From Myxococcus sp. CA023 (GTDB lineage Bacteria; Myxococcota; Myxococcia; Myxococcales; Myxococcaceae): 33,880 nucleotides of DNA. The stretch is from positions 1 to 33,880 of the forward strand of contig NZ_JAAEAH010000100.1 of NCBI RefSeq assembly GCF_010998615.1. The letters are read 5' to 3'. Each line of letters begins with the position of its first letter. Position 1 is the stretch's first letter. The translations under genes were made by a program, and so were the position numbers. The notes below the pieces were generated by a model. That model ran no database searches. It was not told the DNA's origin and worked only from the letters and a program-made list of their open reading frames with translations. Positions 16,379 to 28,700 of the stretch are shown here, piece after piece.

Positions 16379-16987
16379 TCAGGGCGGCCGGGTGACGTCA
16401 CAGCGCGCGTTGGCGCCGCGGGCGAGGTCCTCGGCCACCGAGCGAAGCAGCACGGTGCCCGTGAGGGTGTTGCCTTCCTCGCCAGGAGCTTGCTTCCCCT
16501 GCGTGAGCCACGCGGCCACCCGGCCCAGGCTCGCGGCCGTCACGACGTGCAGGCGGACGCTGATGCGCACTTCATAGCGCGCGCCGGGCTCGGGCCTTTG
16601 TTCCAAGGTCCACGCCACGCGCTCCAGCGTCAGTGAGGCCGGGCCTTCCGGCAGGGGGCGTCCATCCAGCACGTAGGCGCCCTTGGAGAAGACGAGCACC
16701 TGCGTCAGCCGGGCGGTGTCCATTCGCGCGTCGAACCAGACGGTTTTGCGTTGCCAGAGCGTCAGCTCCACTTCCAGCTTCCCCGCCATGCCCAGTCGCA
16801 CCAGTCGGTCCAGCTCGGGCGAGACGAAGTCGAAGGCTTCGGAACGGACCATGACGCGCCGTCCGGCCAACGTGGCGGTGCAGGTGGTGCGCGGCTCTTC
16901 TGCATGGACCGTGGGGGCGTGCAGGCCCGCCACGGCGATGAGCGCCGTGCCGAGCCCGCGTCCCACGTGTTTGCGTGGCCAGTCCAT
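16379..16987 (-). CDS. Exported protein, DUF4390-like
   Basis: 202-residue protein with a signal peptide (cleavage probably after VHA, near residue 29). The mature part starts with a Cys-containing strand and has the order of a DUF4390-type protein: a domain contrasting large and small hydrophobic strands, ELTLWQRKTVWFDARMD, then a segment on the output of a preceding strand, and an LVFSKGAYVLDG strand. This family assignment is from memory of pattern only. The gene starts five bases after the stop of the Omp85-like gene, so the two are co-transcribed. A periplasmic partner of the outer-membrane protein is plausible but inferred. Confidence 0.7.
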   Translation of the reverse strand: MDWPRKHVGRGLGTALIAVAGLHAPTVHAEEPRTTCTATLAGRRVMVRSEAFDFVSPELDRLVRLGMAGKLEVELTLWQRKTVWFDARMDTARLTQVLVFSKGAYVLDGRPLPEGPASLTLERVAWTLEQRPEPGARYEVRISVRLHVVTAASLGRVAAWLTQGKQAPGEEGNTLTGTVLLRSVAEDLARGANARCDVTRPP

Positions 16988-16992
16988 GCGTC

Positions 16993-19440
16993 TCAGAAGG
17001 TCCGCTGGAAGAGCAGCCGGGCTTCGGGCGTGGCGGTGGCCCGCTCATCCGTGCGCCACGCGACGTCCATCCGCACGTTGTCTCCGAAGTGGAGGCTGGC
17101 GCCCAGGCCGAGCCGTGCATCCGTCCATGTGTCATCCGCCCGCACCGTGCCCAGGTCCGCGAAGAGGCCCAGGGCGCTCCAGCGGTACTCCGCGCTGGTG
17201 AGCACGGATACGTCGCCGCGGTACTCCTTGAAGCCGAAGCCGCGCAGCGCCGTCCATCCACCCAGTGCCTCGCGCTTCTGTTCAGGCAGACGGTGGCCCC
17301 CCGCGGTGCGCACGCGCAGCGACAGACCGGTGTCCCAGCCGGTGGGAACCTCCATCGCGATGTCGCTCACCAGCTTCCAGAAGCGCGCGTCACCGCCCGC
17401 GCTCCCCGGACCGTTGCCCACCTCCAGCGTGAGCAGGCCCCGGAGTGAGGCGCGGCTCTCCCAGTCGCCATCCCGGTCGAAGAGCGACGTCTCTGGCGTG
17501 CGGAACAGCGAGCCCACGGACGCGGCGGCGGGCACGTTGCTGGCGTACTCCATGCGCACCACCACGGAGTCGAAGCGGCCCTCGGTGACGGGCGCGTTGG
17601 GGAAGGGGGCCGAGTCGTTCCGGAAGAGGGAGAAGGGCGGCGTGAAGCTGCGCATCGACTCGTAGCGGTCGCTGCGGTACTCGACGCCCGTGAGCCAGTC
17701 GTCCGCCCAGCGCCAGGTGGCGAAGGCCGTGAGGCCCTTGCGGCGGAAGTAGTCGCGGTCCGGCCGGTTGATGAGGGCCGAGTAGAGCGACGAGTCGAGG
17801 TCGCCCATGCGCCACCGGTCCAGCGTGTCGGTGAAGTCGTAGACCTGCGCGCCCAGCTCCGCGAGCCCCACCCGCGGCACCTGGAGCTTCGCCCCACCGA
17901 GCATGTTGATGCGCCGCTGGCGCTGCGTGCCTTCCGGGTCATCCGGCAGATATTGGCCGCCCCACCGCAGCGGGACGGTGAGCGCGGCATCCACGGTGAC
18001 GTGCGCGCGGTCCTTGGCATCCCAGAGGCGCAGCCGCCCCGCCAGACCCGGCGAGAAGCCCGTCACCTGCGTGTGCATCGGAAGCAGGTCCACGTCGAAG
18101 TCTGGCCGCCGCGTGCGCAAGTGCACCACCAGCTTCTTGCCCTCGAGGGTGATGCTGTCGGCCGAGTCCACGTCGTCCCACCAGTCGGCGAGCTGCTTCC
18201 AGTTCAGCTCGAACTCCACCTGTTCCCGGTGGCGCGGCTTCGCGCGCGGTGCTTCCTGCGTGTGATAGGCGCGGGTGCCATCCGCCTCGCGCGTCTCGAT
18301 GATGTGGGCGCGCCGGGCACGCGGGCTGTCGGAGTCGTCCACGTTCGCGGGCTCCAGGAAGGGGAGCCGCGAGGTCAGCCGCTGCACGGCGCGCTTCGCG
18401 TCACTGCGGAGGAACACGGTGCCAGGCTGCAGGTCCAGCGCGTCCTGGACACGCGCGGCGATGTCGGCGTCCACGCCGCGCACCTCGATGGACTCGAGCC
18501 GGCCTTCATCCACCGTCATCATCAGCTTGCCGTCCGGCGACCACACCGCGGACAGGCTGGCGAGCATGTAGCCGTCGTCACGCAGGCGCTTCAGCGTGCG
18601 CTCCAGGCCATGGGCGACGCCGCCCAGGAAGATGCCGGGGTGCAGCGTGCCGCGCTCCAGCCGAGCCACCCAATCACGGGGCGGATATTGCGGCGGGCAG
18701 GGGCGGACGACGGAGAGCGTGCCGCGCCGGGAGTCCACGCGCAGCGTGGCGGTGAAGGACTCTTCGTCTTCGTCCTCGGTGGGGAACCGGTGCGGGAGCC
18801 GGAGCAGCTCTTCGAGAATCTCGGTGGCCTGCAGGTCCTGGAGCCCGTTCACCTCCACGGCGTGGACGACGGGGTGCTCCTCCAGGTGGACTTCGAGGAC
18901 CGCCGGCTGAGGCGCCTCGGCAACCCGCACGCGCGGCTCCACGCGGGCGAACAGCCCCGAGCGAGCGAGCCGCCTGAGGAACAGGTGGACTTCGCTTCCG
19001 CTCAGCAGGGCCCCCGAGTCCGCACGAGGCGCACCGATGAAGGCACGCACCTGCGCATCCGTCAGCCAGTGAAGCCCGTGCAGTTCGATGCGGCCGGGCG
19101 TGAGCGAGCGCCCATCCACGGCGAGCTGAAGCGGGGCCAGAACGCTGGTGTCTCCCGAGTCGTCGTCCTCGAAGTCGTCGGGGCAGGACTTCTGCGCGTC
19201 CGCTGGGGTGTCGCCTCGGGCGTCGGTCGTGGGGGAGCGTGGCTTGCCGCCAGCCTCCTGGTTGTCCGTGGCAGTGGTTGCGCCTTCCGCACGCTCTGAC
19301 TGCGGGTTGTTTCCCGTTTCACCTTGCGACGGAGCGACTTCCGCGGATGGGGGGGCGTCGGAGGGTGGCTCAGGTGCAGGGGATGGCTGCGCGACTGCGA
19401 GCGCGGGGAGGAGACAAATGAGGAGCGCGAAGCGGTTCAT
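16993..19440 (-). CDS. Omp85/BamA-TamA-like outer-membrane beta-barrel protein
   Basis: 815-residue exported protein. A signal peptide (MNRFALLICLLPALAVA) is followed by a disordered Pro/Glu/Ala/Ser-rich, acidic stretch to about residue 100. About 110-400 contains POTRA-like repeats, for example RIELHGLHWLTDAQVRAFIG, VVHAVEVNGLQDLQATEIL and LESIEVRGVDADIAARVQ. The last 370 or so residues are alternating amphipathic strands typical of a 16-strand barrel, ending RLLFQRTF with the C-terminal phenylalanine of an outer-membrane insertion signal. Omp85 proteins insert or translocate proteins or other molecules at the outer membrane. The acidic extension before the POTRAs is not standard for BamA, so this is probably a specialised paralogue. 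It heads a minus-strand operon. Confidence 0.85.
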   Translation of the reverse strand: MNRFALLICLLPALAVAQPSPAPEPPSDAPPSAEVAPSQGETGNNPQSERAEGATTATDNQEAGGKPRSPTTDARGDTPADAQKSCPDDFEDDDSGDTSVLAPLQLAVDGRSLTPGRIELHGLHWLTDAQVRAFIGAPRADSGALLSGSEVHLFLRRLARSGLFARVEPRVRVAEAPQPAVLEVHLEEHPVVHAVEVNGLQDLQATEILEELLRLPHRFPTEDEDEESFTATLRVDSRRGTLSVVRPCPPQYPPRDWVARLERGTLHPGIFLGGVAHGLERTLKRLRDDGYMLASLSAVWSPDGKLMMTVDEGRLESIEVRGVDADIAARVQDALDLQPGTVFLRSDAKRAVQRLTSRLPFLEPANVDDSDSPRARRAHIIETREADGTRAYHTQEAPRAKPRHREQVEFELNWKQLADWWDDVDSADSITLEGKKLVVHLRTRRPDFDVDLLPMHTQVTGFSPGLAGRLRLWDAKDRAHVTVDAALTVPLRWGGQYLPDDPEGTQRQRRINMLGGAKLQVPRVGLAELGAQVYDFTDTLDRWRMGDLDSSLYSALINRPDRDYFRRKGLTAFATWRWADDWLTGVEYRSDRYESMRSFTPPFSLFRNDSAPFPNAPVTEGRFDSVVVRMEYASNVPAAASVGSLFRTPETSLFDRDGDWESRASLRGLLTLEVGNGPGSAGGDARFWKLVSDIAMEVPTGWDTGLSLRVRTAGGHRLPEQKREALGGWTALRGFGFKEYRGDVSVLTSAEYRWSALGLFADLGTVRADDTWTDARLGLGASLHFGDNVRMDVAWRTDERATATPEARLLFQRTF

Positions 19441-19520
19441 GCACGAAGGGAGAGCACGGGCCGTTCCACCCAGAGGCGTCGGGCAAGTGCCTGAAAGAAC
19501 GAGGGCCGAGCAGCCAAGTC

Positions 19521-19569
19521 GATGTCATGGAGACATCCGGATGTCGAGTCGTGATGTGGTACTGACATC
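19521..19569. promoter_or_regulatory. Cluster of GACATC/GATGTC motifs upstream of the Omp85-like gene
   Basis: Four copies of one hexamer occur in alternating orientation: GATGTC 19521-19526, GACATC 19532-19537, GATGTC 19540-19545 and GACATC 19564-19569. The middle two form a perfect 14-bp palindrome, GACATCCGGATGTC (19532-19545). The cluster starts 81 bp upstream of the Omp85-like start codon. The pattern is typical of a dimeric regulator's binding sites. The rest of the 19441-19693 gap has no gene; it also contains a small hairpin, ATCGCC-AGC-GGCGAT, at 19567-19581, that could end the two-component transcript. Confidence 0.5.
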
Positions 19570-19693
19570 GCCAGCGGCGATTGCGTGCGGCCGTCCGGCA
19601 TCCGCCTGGAGGCATGGGTGCGCTTTCGGTACTGGGCCGCGGTTGCGGCTGGTCCGAAAATCGGGGGCAGATCAGCTGCACTCCAGCGGGGCT

Positions 19694-21042
<1,349 letters not shown>

Positions 21043-21046
<4 letters not shown>

Positions 21047-22317
21047 GGGGACGGAGGCGGGGTGAGGGGCAGTTCCACGCGCGCGAGCGTACCGCCTCCG
21101 GGCGCGGGTTCCAGGCGCAGGCTGCCGCCGTGCTCGTGGACGATTTTCTGGGAGATGGGCAGGCCCAGGCCGCTGCCGCCGGGCTTGGTGCTGAAGAGGC
21201 CACGCGTGAGGGCCGGGCCTTCGAGGACGGTGGGGACGCCACTGCCTCCATCCATCACGGTGACGCACACGGTGCCCGGCTGCGGCGACTCCAGTGTGAC
21301 GTGGACTGGCGCGGCGCTGGCGGAAGAGGCCTCGGTGGCGTTCTTCACCAGGTTGCCGAAGAGGCGACGCAGGCCATCCGGGTCCGCGCGCAGCGTGGCC
21401 TCCGCGCCAGGCCGAAGCTCCACGGGCACGGGGGACGTGCCCGCGTACAGGGTGCACACCTCGGCCAGCAGCGGGCGCAGGGGCACGTCCTGGAAGCGCG
21501 GCGCCGGCAGGCGCGCGAAGGTGGAGAAGCTCTGGGTCATCCGCATCAACAGGTCCACTTCCTCCTGGAGGAGGGCCACGGCCTCGGTGACGCGGGTGGT
21601 GTCGTGGGGCGTGGACGCATCCGTCCGGTTCAGACGCGCGAGCGACAACTTCATTGCGGTGAGGGGGTTCTTCAGCTCGTGCGCGAGCGCGCGGGCCACG
21701 TCCTGCCAGGCGGCAATCTGTTCCGCGGACTTGAGCCGCTCGCGCTGCGACAGCAGCTCCTGACCCATGCGGTTGAACTGGCCCAGGAGGAACTGCAGCT
21801 CGTCGCGTGGCGGCTCGGGGGCGGCGAGCCGCACGGAGAGGTCGCCGCGCGCATAGGCCCACATTCCTTCCGTGAGGGTGCGCACCGGACGCGTGAGGGC
21901 CCGCCCGAGCAGCACCGCGGCCACCGTCAGCGCCGCGCCCGATATGAGTACCAGCGCGGTGATGAAGGCGGGCACGCGGCGCACCAGGGCTCGTCGCGCC
22001 AGCTCCGCCTGCGCGAGGTTGAGCCGCGCCTCGTTGAGCGAGTCCTGCGGCAGCTCCCGCCGCGCCAGCTCCGAGGCGACCTCCTCCAGCACGCCCTCCA
22101 CCGGGGCGATGGACACCGACAGCACCCGCTCCAGCGCGGCTTGTGCCAGCACGCCGAGCAGCACCAGCGGCACCCAGCCGGCGAGCAGCATCACCGCCAG
22201 CAGCCGGCGCCGGAAGCGCGGAGGGGGCAGGGGAAGGTCCGCGGCGTGTTCAAGGCCCACCCTGTCATCGTGCGTGCGGGCCTTTGTGGGCGCGGCGGCG
22301 TGCATGGGACGGTTCAT
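21043..22317 (-). CDS. Membrane sensor histidine kinase, NtrY-like
   Basis: 424-residue kinase. Two transmembrane helices (about 38-60 and 115-138) enclose a short periplasmic segment of about 55 residues, followed by a HAMP linker (LLGRALTRPVRTL, about 136-190). The phospho-acceptor is His213 in LAHELKNPLTAMKLSLARL, with the WQDVARALAHELKNP context typical of NtrY. The ATPase domain has the N box LFGNLVKNATEA, G1 box MDGGSGVP and G2 box GGSGLGLPIS. It forms an operon with the downstream regulator through a 4-bp overlap. The start at 22317 is used; an ATG four codons later is equally possible. The small sensor domain gives no hint of the signal. Confidence 0.93.
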
Positions 22318-22376
22318 ACCGCATCCGGACGTGGGCCCGGTGCCGAGTCCCTGGCGCGGAGACTCTGGTAGGCTGC

Positions 22377-23537
22377 ATGGCTCCGATGCCTCGTCTTCTC
22401 GCGCCCTCCCAGGGCTGGCTGTTCAGTCCGGGAGTGGACCTGTCCGTCTTCGCTGGCAGCGCGCTCGTCTCCGTGGCTTTCGTGCTCGCCGCGCCCTGGC
22501 TGGGCGTGGCGGGCGACACGCCGCTATGGGCATGGCTGCTCTTCGTCGTCTGCGTGGACGTGGCCCACGTCTGGTCCACGCTGTTCCGCACCTATCTGGA
22601 TCCGGACGAGCTGCGGACCCGCCCCGGGCTCTACCTGGGCGCGCCGCTGGCCGCCTACATGGCGGGCGTGCTCGCCCACCTGGTGTCGCCGGGCACGTTC
22701 TGGACGCTGTTCGCCTATGTCGCGCTCAGCCACTTCGTGCGGCAGCAGTACGGCTGGGTGGCGCTGTACGGCCGCAAGGCGCGCGTCTCCCCGCTGGAGC
22801 GGCGCCTGGATGCCGCTGCCATCTATGCCGCCACGCTGGGGCCCGTCATCTGGTGGCATGCGAACCTGCCGCGCGGCTTCTGGTGGTTCGTGCCCGGGGA
22901 CTTCCTGTCGGGCCTGCCGTCCTGGGTGGGCACCGTGGGGCTGGGGATTCACGCGGGGGTGCTCTTCGCGTGGGCCGGCTTCCAGGCCGCGCGGGTGGTG
23001 CGCGGCGAGGGCGTGCAAGCGGGCAAGGTGCTGCTGGTGGTGGCGACGTGGGTGGCGTGGTTCGGCGGCATCGTCGTCGCGCGGGACGACTTCACGTTCA
23101 CTGTGATGAACGTGGTGTTGCACGGCGTTCCCTACTTCGCGCTGCTCTTCCGCTATGCGCGGGGACGGCTGGAAGAGGGTGGTTACGGCGCGGGGGCGGC
23201 GCTGCTGCGCGCGGGGCTGCCGGGCTTCCTGCTGTTCCTGGTGGCGTTGGCCCTGGCGGAGGAGTTCCTGTGGGACCAGGCCGTGTGGCGCGAACACGGC
23301 GCGCTCTTCGGCGAGAGCCACATGACGCTGCCGCCGGACGTGTTGTCGCTCGTGGTGCCGCTGCTCGCGCTGCCGCAGGCCACGCACTATGTGCTGGATG
23401 CCTTCGTGTGGAAGCCGGGCCGACAGCCCGCGCTGCTGTCACGACTGGGCTGGGCACCGATGGCCACCCGACACGAGGGTCCACCATCTGGCATGAATCC
23501 CGTTTCGACCATGGCCATTCCTACACGGAGTGATTAA
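22377..23537 (+). CDS. Polytopic membrane protein with conserved-looking histidines, unknown function
   Basis: 386-residue protein with about eight hydrophobic helices. I do not recognise the family. Several histidines sit in or next to helices with aromatic and polar neighbours: His64 (DVAHVWSTLFRTYLD), His119 (LSHFVRQQYGW), His249 (VLHGVPYF) and His337 (ATHYVLDAFVW). This pattern recalls membrane enzymes that bind metal through histidines, but no standard desaturase box is present. The ATG at 22377 fits the start of a hydrophobic topology; upstream sequence overlaps the divergent kinase gene. Its stop (TAA 23535-23537) lies 14 bases before the OtsAB start, so the two are co-transcribed. Confidence 0.75.
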   Translation: MAPMPRLLAPSQGWLFSPGVDLSVFAGSALVSVAFVLAAPWLGVAGDTPLWAWLLFVVCVDVAHVWSTLFRTYLDPDELRTRPGLYLGAPLAAYMAGVLAHLVSPGTFWTLFAYVALSHFVRQQYGWVALYGRKARVSPLERRLDAAAIYAATLGPVIWWHANLPRGFWWFVPGDFLSGLPSWVGTVGLGIHAGVLFAWAGFQAARVVRGEGVQAGKVLLVVATWVAWFGGIVVARDDFTFTVMNVVLHGVPYFALLFRYARGRLEEGGYGAGAALLRAGLPGFLLFLVALALAEEFLWDQAVWREHGALFGESHMTLPPDVLSLVVPLLALPQATHYVLDAFVWKPGRQPALLSRLGWAPMATRHEGPPSGMNPVSTMAIPTRSD

Positions 23538-23540
23538 TGC

Positions 23541-23548
23541 AGGAGGGG
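23541..23548 (+). promoter_or_regulatory. Strong ribosome binding site deciding the OtsAB start
   Basis: AGGAGGGG lies three bases before the ATG at 23552. An in-frame ATG at 23537 precedes this site and would add five residues (MQEGP) before the conserved SRLLLVSNRLP start, so 23552 is the likely start. Confidence 0.75.
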
Positions 23549-23551
23549 CCT

Positions 23552-25720
<2,169 letters not shown>

Positions 25721-25726
25721 CCACCG

Positions 25727-25754
25727 CGCGCCCGCCGGAGTATCGGCGGGCGCG
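25727..25754. terminator. Bidirectional hairpin terminator between otsAB and the DUF3857 gene
   Basis: A perfect 11-bp inverted repeat, CGCGCCCGCCG with CGGCGGGCGCG, has a six-base loop (GAGTAT). It lies six bases after the otsAB stop and 17 bases beyond the stop of the convergent gene. Its symmetric position suits termination from both sides, although T tracts are absent. Confidence 0.7.
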
Positions 25755-25770
25755 GGCCTGCTCGCGTTCG

Positions 25771-28700
25771 CTACGGCGCTGAGGACGCGGTGCGGTTGGC
25801 CGCGTTCTGGATGAACACCCGGCGGCCGAAGGCGCGGTCCACGCGGCCGAGGAACTCGCGGAACGCGGGGTAGTCGTCCGCGGACACGCGCGCGGTGGTG
25901 AGGGCCACCTCGCCCTCGGCCACCAGCTTGCCGCCCTCCAGGCGGTAGTTCAGCTTGATGTGGCCGAACTTCGTCGTCTCCTCCACCGCCTGGGGCAGCT
26001 CCGCCACTGTCCAGCCCGCGGGCAGCGCGTAGCGCAGGAGGAAACCGTTGGTCCACGGGCTGGACATCACCAGGTCGAAGCGGCGCTGGGCCAGCGACGC
26101 ATAGGCCTGCTGGTAGGTGCGCCCGGTGCCGAAGGGCAGGAAGCGCATGCCGTTGGGCAGCACCTCCGAGTAGCGCGGGATGCTCATCTTGAAGTCCAGC
26201 GCCACGTTGTCATCCAGCCGCGTGGTGTCGCTCAGCTTCACCTCGTGCACGGTGAGGCCGGGGAAGCTCTGCGCCCAGGCGCGCTCGAAGGTGGACTTGC
26301 GCGTGGCCTCCGGCCGGTAGGCGCGGCGGTAGTCGGGCGCGTGCTGCCCGCCCACGGAGCTGGCGCCGGTGATTTCAGCGCCGCCGTCCGCGCGGAGCGT
26401 CACGTCCAGCGACATGCGCGTGGCGTTGTCCGCCGCCTTCGCCTCCGGCGTGGTGAGGAAGATGCTCTTGCCGTTGGGCTCCACCACCAGCACGTTGGCC
26501 ACCCGATCCGCGCTGGGCAGCTCGTTGGCGCCGTGGAACTCCGCGGTGCCGTCCAGGTACAGGTCGAACTTGGGCACGTAGGCGATGGCGTGGTTGAAGG
26601 CCGCCAGGCTCGCGGGCTCCTCGCCAATGGAGCCCAGGTTGCGCATGCGCAGCAGCACCAGCCGGCTCTCCACGCCCGCCACCTGGAGCATGGAGTGGAT
26701 GAGGCTCGCCTTGTCCTTGCAGTCGCCGAAGCGGCGCGCCAGCACCCGGTCCACGCGGTAGGGCTTGAAGCCGTGGATGCCGAACTCCAGCGCCACGTAG
26801 CGCGTGTTCGTCACCACGAAGTTGTAGATGGCGCGCACCACCGCCAGCTCATTCTTCCGGTCCACGCCCTGGAGCACCTGGTCCACCGTCTGCCGCAGCT
26901 CCGCGTTGGGCTGGAGCTGGTCGCGCACCAGGCCCCACCAGTAGCGGCCCACCTGGTCCCACGTCTGGTAGGTGGAGACGTGGAGGTTCTGCGCCACCTC
27001 CGCCCAGCCGGGCATGCCGGGCTCCGGCACCACCTTGGCGACGTGCTTGGAGTTCCAGCGATACAGCACGCGGCCGGCGTCCAGCGTCTCCTGCGCGCTC
27101 TCCACGCCGGTCAGCTTGCTCTTGTTCCAATACAGGGGCCGTGCCTGCGGCATGTCCACCAGGTACTGGAAGCGCACCTTCGGATAGACGCCCTGCACGC
27201 TCTCCACGTCACCCCAGTAGTCCGACAGGAGGTTGTCCTGCGCGGTGTCGTCCAGGCGGTACGTCAGCTCGAGCGTGTCGCCCGCCGCCAGCGAGGGGAA
27301 GGAGAGAATCTTGGCGCGGGCGTCGTAGTACATGCCCGTCCACGGCTCGTTGATGTTGCGCTCGTTCTCACCGTAGCTCTCCACCACGGAGCCATCCGCC
27401 TTGATGACGCGGGCGCGCAGCACGCGCACCTCCTGGCGGTCCGGCGAATAGGTGACGGGGATGGTGCGGAACGCGTCCACGCCGCGCGAGTTGAAGACCT
27501 TGACCACCGTCTGGTGCAGGCGGCTGGACAGGCCGCTCTGCTGGACGCGCACGTAGGTGTTGTCCACCAGGTAGAGGGCGTCCTCGTGGACGTAGGCCTC
27601 AGACTCCTTGGCCAGCGGCTGGGCGTCCACCAGGTACTGCATGCCGGTGCCGGTGCTCTCTCCCTTGAGAGTGCGCAGGGCCTCCTTCAGGCCCGGGTTC
27701 TGCGGGCGCAGCGCCAGCGAGCGCTCGAACGAGGCCAGCGCCGGCTCGCGGCGGCCCGCGGCCAGCAGGGCGCGGCCCTCGCGCTCGTAGACTTCCGGCT
27801 CGTCCGGGGACAGCGCGCGGGACTCGGCGAAGAGGGCGACGGCTTCCTCCACCGCGCCGTTGCTGGCCTTCATCTCCGCCAGCCGCACGCGGGAGCCATT
27901 GTCGAAGGGGTTGAGCTTCACCAGCTGCGCGTACTCGCGCTGGGCGGACTCCACCTGCCCGGCCTCCGCCAGCATCGTGGCGAGCATGTGGCGCGTGGTG
28001 GTGTCGTCGAAGCGCAGCGCCAGCACCACGCGCATCCGGTCCATGGCCTCTCGGCCGCGGTCGAGCTGCCGGGACACCTGGGCCGCGGCGCGCACCGCGC
28101 GAGGCACGCGGGGCTGCAGGCGGAACGTCTCCTCCACCAGGGCGTGGGCCTTGGGGCGCTCGCCCAGGGCTTCATGCGCGCGCGCCAGCACCAGCCGCGC
28201 GTTGACGTCATCCGGCGTCTTCTCCAGCACGGGTGCCACCAGCGGCTGCACGCGCTCGGGGTGGCCGCGGTCCAGCTCGTGGTCGGCCAGCGCCACGCGC
28301 GCCTCCGGCAGGGCAGGGTCGGCGGCGATGGCGGCTTCCAGGAAGCGGCGGCGCTCGTTCAGGTCATCCCGCTGCGCCTGGGCGGCGAGCAACTGGAGCC
28401 GGGCGTCCTTGGGGGCTTCTTCCGCGGCGCGCGCGGCCTCGGCGCTGGCGGTGTGCTCGCGCTCGTCATACGCGCGGAAGAAGCCCAGCACCCGGGCGTA
28501 GTCGCCGCGCAGCGCGGCGTCATCCGGGTTCTTCTCCACCATCGCGCGCAGGGCGGAGGTGAGGGTGGGCAGAGGCTGGGGCTGCGGCGCGGTGCCTTTC
28601 TCCAGGGCGGGCGCCTTCGCCGGCAGCGTCGCGCGCACGGTGGGCGACTCCTGGCGCAGGTAGAAACCCAGCGGGCCGGACTCCTGGCACACCTTCACGA

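Noticed and set aside
21047..21862. N-terminal extension of the NtrX-like regulator into the kinase gene
   Set aside because: The receiver domain begins right after the ATG at 21046. The upstream Arg/Pro/Gly-rich frame is a shadow of the kinase gene.
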